Below, in pieces: positions 58,016 through 64,000 of a stretch of 64,000 bases of DNA (positions are counted from its first letter, which is position 1; the number at the start of each line of letters is the position of its first letter). The notes beneath the pieces are model-generated. The model did no database searches and was not told the origin of the DNA. It saw nothing but the letters and a program-made list of their open reading frames with translations. Origin of the DNA: Rhodobacteraceae bacterium HLUCCA12 (GTDB lineage Bacteria; Pseudomonadota; Alphaproteobacteria; Rhodobacterales; Rhodobacteraceae). The stretch lies in NCBI GenBank assembly GCA_001314715.1, contig LJSV01000002.1:186001-250000 (forward strand), given 5' to 3'. Made by a program: the position numbers and the translations under genes.

Positions 58016-60211
58016 ATGGAATCGTCCGAGGTTCAGTTCTTTCCCGCCGATGCCCCGCTGGCGGTGTTGACGACGCAGCCGCTGGATCGCGTGCTGGATT
58101 ACCGCGCCCCCGAGGGCGGTGCGCGCACCGGCGATTTCGTCGAAGTGCCGCTGGGGCCGCGCAAGGTGCTGGGCGTGGTCTGGGGGCCGCCCGAAAGCGA
58201 TCTGCCCCGCGCCCGGCTGCGGTCCGTCAACCGGGTGCTGGACGTGCCGCCCATGCGCGACGAGTTGCGCCTGTTTCTGGCGCGTGCCGCGGATTACACG
58301 CTGACCCCGCGCTCGCTGATGCTGTATCTTGCGACCCGCGCGCCGGGGCTGTTCCAAGGGCAGGCGATGCGCCGGGTCTATCAGCCCGGCGATGCGCTGC
58401 CCGAGCGCATGACCGATGCGCGCGCGCGGGTGCTGGAGGTGATGCGCGCCTTTGGCGGCGCGGCCCTGACGATCGGCGAGATCACGCGGGCGGCCGGGGT
58501 GTCGCCGTCTGTGGTGCATACGATGGCCGCGCAAGGTGCGCTGATCGAATGCGAGACCCCGCGCGATACACCCTTTCCCCGCCTGGACCCGGCGCGTGGC
58601 GGCAATGCGCTGTCGCCCGAACAGGCCGAGGCCGCGCATCGGCTGCGCGACCAGCAGGGCGCGTTCGGTGTCACCTTGCTCAAAGGTGTCACCGGATCGG
58701 GCAAGACCGAGGTTTATCTGGAGGCCGTCGCCGAATGCCTGCGACAGGGCCGGCAAGCGCTGGTCCTGCTGCCCGAGATCGCGCTGACGGCGGGGTTCAT
58801 CGAACGGGTCGAGGCGCGCTTTGGCGCGCGGCCGGGCGAGTGGCATTCGGGCGTCACCATGACCCAGCGGCGGCGGCTGTGGCGCATGGTGGGGCAGGGC
58901 GGCGTGCAACTGGTCGTTGGCGCGCGGTCGGCGCTGTTTTTGCCGTACCGCGATCTGGGCCTGATCGTCGTCGATGAGGAACATGACAGCAGCTACAAGC
59001 AGGAGGATGGCGTTCTCTACCATGCGCGCGACATGGCGGTCTTGCGGGCCTCGATCGCCGGGACGCAGGTTGTTCTGGCCTCGGCGACGCCCTCGCTGGA
59101 GACCTGGGTGAATGCCGAAAGCGGCAAATACGCGCGGCTGGACCTGCATGCGCGCTTTGGTCGGGCCGAACTGCCGGAAATGCGCGCCATCGACCTGCGC
59201 AGCGAGGATCAGCCCGCGGGAACCTGGATCTCGCCAAGCCTTGCGCAGGCGGTGCAGGCGCGGCTTGATGCAGGCGAACAATCCTTGCTGTTTCTCAATC
59301 GTCGCGGCTATGCCCCCGTGACCACCTGCCGGGCCTGTGGCCATCAGGTGCAATGCACCGATTGCGACGCGCGCATGGTCGAGCATCGGTTCATGCAGCG
59401 CCTGATGTGCCACCAATGCGGTGCGACCGCGCCCATTCCCGATACCTGCCCAGCCTGCGGTGCCGAGGGGCGCATGCACGCCGTCGGCCCCGGTGTCGAG
59501 CGGCTGGAGGAAGAGGCCCGCAACCGGTTCGCGCAAGCGCGCGTGGCGGTCCTGTCGTCGGATCTGTTCGCCTCGGCCCGCGCGCTGAAGGCGCAGATCG
59601 AGGCCATCGCCGCCGGAGAGGCCGATATCGTCATCGGCACGCAGCTGGTCGCCAAGGGGCACAACTTTCCGTTGCTGACGCTGGTCGGCGTGATCGACGC
59701 GGATCTGGGGTTGCATGGCTCGGATCTGCGCGCGGCGGAACGCACGTTCCAGCTGATGCGTCAGGTGGCCGGCCGCGCCGGTCGCGCCGAGCGGCCGGGG
59801 CTGGCCCTGTTGCAGACCCACCAGCCCGATCACCCCGTGATCCGCGCCATCCTGTCCGGCGAGGACGAGGATTTCTGGCGCGCCGAGGCTGCCGAGCGGC
59901 GCGCGCTGGGCATGCCGCCCTTCGGCCGGCTGGCGGCGATCATCCTGACCTCGCCCAAGCCCGAAGAGCTTTTCGAATTTGCGCAGGCGCTGGCATCGCG
60001 GGCGCAACCGCTTCACCGGATCGGCGCGCAGGTCTTTGGCCCGGCGCCCGCCCCGATCGCGCGCATCCGGGGGCGCCACCGCGTCCGGATGCTGATCAAG
60101 GCCGCCCGCGGGGTTCCGTTGCAGGCGGCCATTGCCCAATGGCTCGACCAGTTGAAGTGCCCGCATGACCTGCGCATCAGCGTCGACATCGACCCGCAAA
60201 GCTTCTGGTAG
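58016..60211 (+). CDS. priA: Primosomal protein N' (replication restart helicase PriA)
   Basis: Restarts stalled replication forks. The 731-aa product has an N-terminal DNA-binding part, helicase motif I ([14 protein letters not shown]), DEEH, a zinc-binding region with paired Cys ([24 protein letters not shown]) and motif VI (QVAGRAGRA). ATG at 58016 is chosen; the longer frame to 57893 antisense to the transaldolase gene is not family-like. Confidence 0.96.
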   Translation: MESSEVQFFPADAPLAVLTTQPLDRVLDYRAPEGGARTGDFVEVPLGPRKVLGVVWGPPESDLPRARLRSVNRVLDVPPMRDELRLFLARAADYTLTPRSLMLYLATRAPGLFQGQAMRRVYQPGDALPERMTDARARVLEVMRAFGGAALTIGEITRAAGVSPSVVHTMAAQGALIECETPRDTPFPRLDPARGGNALSPEQAEAAHRLRDQQGAFGVTLLKGVTGSGKTEVYLEAVAECLRQGRQALVLLPEIALTAGFIERVEARFGARPGEWHSGVTMTQRRRLWRMVGQGGVQLVVGARSALFLPYRDLGLIVVDEEHDSSYKQEDGVLYHARDMAVLRASIAGTQVVLASATPSLETWVNAESGKYARLDLHARFGRAELPEMRAIDLRSEDQPAGTWISPSLAQAVQARLDAGEQSLLFLNRRGYAPVTTCRACGHQVQCTDCDARMVEHRFMQRLMCHQCGATAPIPDTCPACGAEGRMHAVGPGVERLEEEARNRFAQARVAVLSSDLFASARALKAQIEAIAAGEADIVIGTQLVAKGHNFPLLTLVGVIDADLGLHGSDLRAAERTFQLMRQVAGRAGRAERPGLALLQTHQPDHPVIRAILSGEDEDFWRAEAAERRALGMPPFGRLAAIILTSPKPEELFEFAQALASRAQPLHRIGAQVFGPAPAPIARIRGRHRVRMLIKAARGVPLQAAIAQWLDQLKCPHDLRISVDIDPQSFW

Positions 60212-60256
60212 GCGGGTGTTGGTCATGGGCGCGGCTCGGCCCGCCCCTGGGGCGGT

Positions 60257-61036
60257 TCAAAGCGTCAGGTTCACCGCGCCACCATCCAGCAGCAGGTTCT
60301 GCCCGATGATGAAACCGGCCCGTGTGCTGCACAGGAAGGCACAGGCCGCGCCGAATTCCTCGGCCGTGCCATAGCGGCCAGCGGGGATCGAGGCTTCGCG
60401 CGCCGTGCGGGCCTCGGCCGGGGTCACGCCCTGCGCCTTGGCCGCCGCCCCGTCCAGCGCCTTGGCGCGGTCGGTGTCATGGATGCCGGGCAGCAGGTTG
60501 TTGATCGTCACGCCCTTGCCTGCGAGCTGGCGCGCGGTGCCGGCGACATAGCCGGTCAGGCCCGCCCGCGCCGAGTTCGACAGGCCCAGCGTCGCGATCG
60601 GCGCCTTGACCGATTGCGAGGTGATGTTGACGACACGACCCCAGCCGCGTTCCATCATGCCGGGCAAAAGCGCCTTCATCAACGCGATCGGCGTCAGCAT
60701 GTTGGCATCCAGCGCGCGAATGAAGTCGTCGCGGTCCCAATCCTGCCACATCCCCGGCGGCGGGCCGCCCGCGTTCGTGACCAGAATGTCCACCGATCCC
60801 GCCGCCTCTAGGACGGCGGCGCGCCCGGCCTCGGTGGTGATGTCGGCGGCAACGGCGGTGACGGAGACGCCGTAGTCCTGGCGGATCTGCGCGGCGGCGG
60901 TGTCCAGCGCGTCTGCCCCGCGCGCATTCATGACAAGGTCCACACCCGCCTCGGCCAGAGCGCGGGCGCATCCCAGGCCAAGCCCCTTGCTGGACGCGCA
61001 GACCAGCGCCCGTTTTCCCTTGATCCCCAGATCCAT
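60257..61036 (-). CDS. SDR-family protein with altered cofactor and catalytic motifs
   Basis: Rossmann-fold short-chain dehydrogenase/reductase-like protein of 259 aa. The nucleotide-binding loop is CASSKGLGLG instead of TGxxxGxG, and the expected catalytic YxxxK reads S153-NSA-R157. It resembles the FabG-like SDR subgroup known to lack a perfect NAD-binding motif and catalytic tetrad. Activity is uncertain. Convergent with priA, divergent from the Hint-domain gene. Confidence 0.85.
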   Translation of the reverse strand: MDLGIKGKRALVCASSKGLGLGCARALAEAGVDLVMNARGADALDTAAAQIRQDYGVSVTAVAADITTEAGRAAVLEAAGSVDILVTNAGGPPPGMWQDWDRDDFIRALDANMLTPIALMKALLPGMMERGWGRVVNITSQSVKAPIATLGLSNSARAGLTGYVAGTARQLAGKGVTINNLLPGIHDTDRAKALDGAAAKAQGVTPAEARTAREASIPAGRYGTAEEFGAACAFLCSTRAGFIIGQNLLLDGGAVNLTL

Positions 61037-61188
61037 CGTCTCGTCCTCCTGTTCGCGTTCCTTCCCGTATTGGCCTATTGCATTTCGGCGGGGGTTGGAA
61101 ACACCTCAAACGTCGGCGGGCTTCGATTGACGCCGAGAGGGGCGCCACTTACGATCCGGGCCAGTGCTTGTGGCAAGGGCGGGGCGGA

Positions 61189-62223
61189 ATGGACCAGGCA
61201 GGGTCACGGGGCGCGCCGGGTGCGGTCGGGGGGCATGCGGTGTCGGTTTACACGGCCGACATGCTGTTCGTTCTGTCGGGCGCGAATGCCGGTGACAGCC
61301 TGCCGTCACCGGGCACAAGCGTGACGGGCGACGACTATCGCCTGCGCGACGATGCCAGCCCATCGACGCTGATCCTGCAACTCGAACCCGGCGGCGCTGC
61401 CGGCGCGGCAGCGGTTGCCGGGCGTATCGCCGGCGGCTCGGGCATCGGCCGGCCCGGCGCGGCGGTGCATTGCCTTGGCATGTTGCGCCTGATGGCCCCG
61501 GACAGCGACATGGTCGAGGTGCTGGTGCTGGACAGTCCCGGCGCCGGGCGCATGGCCTTGCCGCTTTCCCCGCTGCGCGCGCGTGTCGTCTATTCGCTGA
61601 TCGCCATCGACGACCGACCCGGACCGATCAGGTTGGCCGCGACGGTGACGGGGGCCTTTGCGCGCGGAACGCGCATCGCCATGCAGGACGGGCGCCAGGT
61701 TCCGGTCGAGGGGCTGGAGCCCGGCATGACCGTCATCACCCGCGATCACGGCCCGCAGACCCTGCGCTGGGTCGGGTCGGTGCGCCTGCGCGCGGTCGGC
61801 GGTTTCGCGCCGGTGACGATCAAGGCCGGGGTCATGGGCAACCCCATGCCTCTGACCATCAGTCCGCATCACCGGATGTTCCTGTATCGGCGTGATGCCC
61901 GCCCGGTTGCCGGGGCCGCGGAATTGCTGGTTCAGGCGCGTCATCTGGTGAACGGGCAAGGGATCGTTCGGCAAGAGGGTGGCTTTGTCGAGTATTTCAG
62001 CCTCGTGTTCGACAGTCACGAAGTCATCTATGCCGAGGGTGTGCCGTGCGAAAGCCTTCTGGTTTGCCCCGATACGCTGATGCGGCTGCCCGCGTCCCTG
62101 GCCGAAGCCGTGCGCCAGGCGCTTCCGGGGCTTGAACAGCGCCTGCACACCGGCGCAGTATTGGCCAGCCCGCTTGTGCCCGGCGCGGGCCGCGCGCGTC
62201 ATGCGGCCGATACCGGCGGCTGA
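61189..62223 (+). CDS. Hint (Hedgehog/intein)-domain protein lacking the nucleophilic Cys
   Basis: A 344-aa protein with a central Hint-type domain. The start TGAFARGTRIA has Ala156 where Hint self-splicing/cleaving proteins carry Cys; VPVEGLEPGMTVITRDHGPQTLRWVG and PLTISPHHRMFL follow, with the N-terminal region a Gly/Ala-rich barrel-like stretch. No transmembrane segment is obvious. It is separated by 18 bases from the universal stress gene. Roseobacters carry several such proteins of unknown role. Confidence 0.82.
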   Translation: MDQAGSRGAPGAVGGHAVSVYTADMLFVLSGANAGDSLPSPGTSVTGDDYRLRDDASPSTLILQLEPGGAAGAAAVAGRIAGGSGIGRPGAAVHCLGMLRLMAPDSDMVEVLVLDSPGAGRMALPLSPLRARVVYSLIAIDDRPGPIRLAATVTGAFARGTRIAMQDGRQVPVEGLEPGMTVITRDHGPQTLRWVGSVRLRAVGGFAPVTIKAGVMGNPMPLTISPHHRMFLYRRDARPVAGAAELLVQARHLVNGQGIVRQEGGFVEYFSLVFDSHEVIYAEGVPCESLLVCPDTLMRLPASLAEAVRQALPGLEQRLHTGAVLASPLVPGAGRARHAADTGG

Positions 62224-62241
62224 AACATGCAAGGACCAAGG

Positions 62242-63138
62242 ATGCCCCGCCCCGCAATCATCGCCGCCACCGATTTCAGCAACCGGTCTGACCAGGTCGG
62301 TGCGCGGGCCGCGGTGGTCGCGGCGGCGCTGGATGCCCGCCTGATCCTGGCCCATGCCGTGGACGAGCCCGGCGATCAACCGGCCGATCTTGCGGCACCG
62401 GGACCGGATGTCGCGCTTGCCGGCGATGAGGACGGGCAGGGCCGGCTTGGCCGGATCGGCCGCGGATTGCTGCGTCGGCCCCGTGGCGGACCCCGCGACA
62501 TGGAAAGCCGGCTTCAGGCGCTGGCGCGCGCGTTGGGCCCGCAGGTCGCGTATCGGCTGCTGCATGGCCCGCCCGAGGCCGCGCTGCCGGCCCTGGCGCG
62601 GGATGAGGATGCGCTGGCGATCATTCTGGGCCTTCATCACGAGCGGCGCGTGCTGGACCTGTTGCGCCTGACCACGATGGAGCGCATCGTGCTGGAATCG
62701 CAGGTTCCCGTGCTGATCGCGCATAACCGGCCGCGCGGCGACTATCGCTGCGTGCTGGCACCGACCGATTTTTCGCTGGCTTCGGCCGCAGCCCTGCGCA
62801 TGGCGGCGCGGCTTGCGCCGAGTGCCCGGTTTCACGCCATCCACGCGTTGCAACTGCCCCTGGGCAGGCGGTTTCAGCCCGGCGATGCGACGATGATCAG
62901 GGCCGAGCAGTTGCGCGCGGCCTTTCTTGCGATGCCGGGTCTGCCCGAGTTCGCCGAGCCGCCCGAGATCGTTCCGGGCGGGGTGCATGAGGTTTTGGCG
63001 TTTCGCCAGAACGAGTTGAACGCGGATCTGGTTTGCATTGGCACGCATTCCGGGCGTGAACCCGGCCGGCTGGGCAACTATGCGCGCGATCTGATGCGCG
63101 CGCCGCCAACCGATCTTCTGGTGTCCAAGCCGATCTGA
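62242..63138 (+). CDS. Tandem-domain universal stress protein
   Basis: A 298-aa protein with two UspA-like domains, about residues 1-152 and 160-298. Domain 1 contains AIIAATDFSNRSD, domain 2 VLAPTDFSLASAAAL; the C-terminal half ends with DLVCIGTHSGREPG and LLVSKPI, the family's Gly-rich nucleotide-binding loop region. Often ATP- or AMP-binding proteins of stress adaptation. ATG at 62242 preceded by AAGGA. Likely co-transcribed with the Hint-domain gene. Confidence 0.88.
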   Translation: MPRPAIIAATDFSNRSDQVGARAAVVAAALDARLILAHAVDEPGDQPADLAAPGPDVALAGDEDGQGRLGRIGRGLLRRPRGGPRDMESRLQALARALGPQVAYRLLHGPPEAALPALARDEDALAIILGLHHERRVLDLLRLTTMERIVLESQVPVLIAHNRPRGDYRCVLAPTDFSLASAAALRMAARLAPSARFHAIHALQLPLGRRFQPGDATMIRAEQLRAAFLAMPGLPEFAEPPEIVPGGVHEVLAFRQNELNADLVCIGTHSGREPGRLGNYARDLMRAPPTDLLVSKPI

Positions 63139-63165
63139 CACCCGGCGCTGCCCGCGCCTGCCCGA

Positions 63166-63651
63166 TCAGGCCTGCATGATGATGCAGGTCGTCGAGCCCG
63201 TGGCATAAAGCTTGCCATCCTCGACCCCGCGCAGCCACCCTTCGGCGACGCCGGTTGAGCGGCCGGTGTGGGTGACGCGGGCTTCGGCCTCGACCAGGGT
63301 GCCGGGGGTCAGGCCGCGGGTGATATTCACCTTGTATTCCAGCGTCGTGTACCAGCGCCCGCGCGGCAGCGTGGTGGCAACCGCGCAGCCCAGCGCCGAA
63401 TCCAGCAGCGTTCCATACCAGCCGCCATGCACCGCCCCCATCGGGTTCAGGTGCTCAAAGCCGGGCGTGCCGCGAAAGGCCACCCGCCCTTCGTCAACGC
63501 TGTGCAGGTAGAACGACATCGGCCCGGCGATCGGCGCGCCGGCCATCTGCCCGTTCAGGATGCCGCGCATGTATTCCAGCCCCGACATCGACAGGATGGT
63601 GTCCCGGCTGGGCAGATCGGCGGGGCTTTGGGCGACGAACTGGACGGTCAT
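63166..63651 (-). CDS. PaaI-like hot-dog thioesterase
   Basis: A 161-aa acyl-CoA thioesterase of the PaaI/4HBT family. HLNPMGAVHGGWYGTLLDSALGCAV holds the catalytic Asp/Glu and His region, and TLEYKVNITRGLTPGTLVEAEARV the second strand pair. CoA-ester substrate is unknown. The ATG at 63651 has AGGAG eight bases upstream; the longer frame to 63675 adds eight residues. Confidence 0.88.
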   Translation of the reverse strand: MTVQFVAQSPADLPSRDTILSMSGLEYMRGILNGQMAGAPIAGPMSFYLHSVDEGRVAFRGTPGFEHLNPMGAVHGGWYGTLLDSALGCAVATTLPRGRWYTTLEYKVNITRGLTPGTLVEAEARVTHTGRSTGVAEGWLRGVEDGKLYATGSTTCIIMQA

Positions 63652-63750
63652 ATGCGGGTCTCCTGGTCGGGTCACGTGCGAAGCCTAGCGCTGTGCGGGT
63701 CGCGCTCCAAGCCGGAACCTGCGCATTCGACGCGGCGTCAGAACGGCGGG

Positions 63751-64000
63751 TCAGCCGGCGTCGCCTTCGGCGCGCGCCTCGGCCAGTGCCTCCGGCAGCA
63801 GGCGCGCGAATTCCGCGATCTCATCCGCGGGGCCGGTGCTGACGCGGATGCAGCGATCATGCGGCGCGACGAACGGCATCCGGATGAACACCCCGCGCGA
63901 CACCATGCCGGCCAGAACACGGCGCGCGAAATCGCCGTCGCCGCCACAGTCGATGGCTACGAAATTCGTGGCCGACGGCAGCGCCCGCAAGCCGTTCTCG
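63751..64000 (-). CDS. C-terminal end of a PLP-dependent aminotransferase (HisC-like), cut by window edge
   Basis: The 3' part of an aminotransferase gene whose 5' end lies beyond 64000. LRALPSATNFVAIDC and RGVFIRMPFVAPHDRCIRVSTG match the C-terminal small-domain blocks of histidinol-phosphate aminotransferase-like enzymes. Substrate cannot be assigned from this fragment. Confidence 0.7.
   Translation of the reverse strand, partial: ENGLRALPSATNFVAIDCGGDGDFARRVLAGMVSRGVFIRMPFVAPHDRCIRVSTGPADEIAEFARLLPEALAEARAEGDAG

Overview
This window is a gene-dense, high-GC chromosomal segment from an alphaproteobacterium, almost certainly a member of the Rhodobacterales (Rhodobacter/Roseobacter group). 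The evidence is the adjacent sciP and ctrA genes, the DUF6456/DUF6477 pair, an Irr-type Fur regulator beside fabA-fabB-fabI, a phosphatidylcholine synthase, LpxI-type lipid A synthesis, and a small SAM/SAH riboswitch in front of metK. I see no rRNA operon, prophage, insertion sequence or CRISPR array. This is core genome, and the novelty lies in small genes, regulatory sites and intergenic repeats.

Layout. 1-8.8 kb: the 3' part of glyS with a conspicuous low-GC patch, prfA-prmC, a DUF4167 gene, msrB, dnaG and rpoD. 9-14.6 kb: two alkylation-repair genes (an AAG-type glycosylase and an AlkD-like protein) flanking a class I aldolase, then glmU-glmS. 14.7-18.7 kb: an orphan corrinoid-activator-like ASKHA protein and the divergent DUF6477/DUF6456 pair. 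18.7-24.3 kb: fabA-fabB-fabI divergent from irr-rlmJ, then miaB. 24.4-31.8 kb: an OmpA-family protein and a lipoprotein sharing a motif, phoH-ybeY-corC-lnt, the riboswitch and metK, then trmB. 31.8-35.2 kb: tRNA-Gly(CCC), ssb, a lytic transglycosylase, an AraC regulator and miaA.

35.3-47.7 kb is a long co-directional envelope cluster: pyrH, frr, uppS, cdsA, dxr, rseP, a 56-codon membrane ORF, bamA, skp/ompH, fabZ, lpxA, lpxI, lpxB. It links isoprenoid and phospholipid precursors, outer-membrane protein assembly and lipid A synthesis, with many 1-4 base overlaps. 47.7-54.8 kb: mnmA, sciP and ctrA (each cell-cycle gene preceded by a CtrA-like box), ligA, recG, and a 41-codon membrane ORF placed directly behind a perfect alphaproteobacterial LexA box. 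54.8-64 kb: pcs, xerC, a DUF484 gene, a transaldolase-like gene, priA, an SDR lacking its catalytic residues, a Hint-domain protein lacking its nucleophilic Cys, a two-domain universal stress protein, a PaaI-like thioesterase and the 3' end of an aminotransferase gene.

The observations most worth pursuing are the LexA-box-controlled 41-residue membrane protein (54559-54684), the rseP-bamA microprotein (40965-41135), a dispersed double-hairpin repeat whose three copies show compensatory stem changes (one copy encodes the C-terminus of LpxB), and the matching CtrA-like boxes in front of sciP and ctrA. No search was run; family assignments rest on motifs read in the translations.
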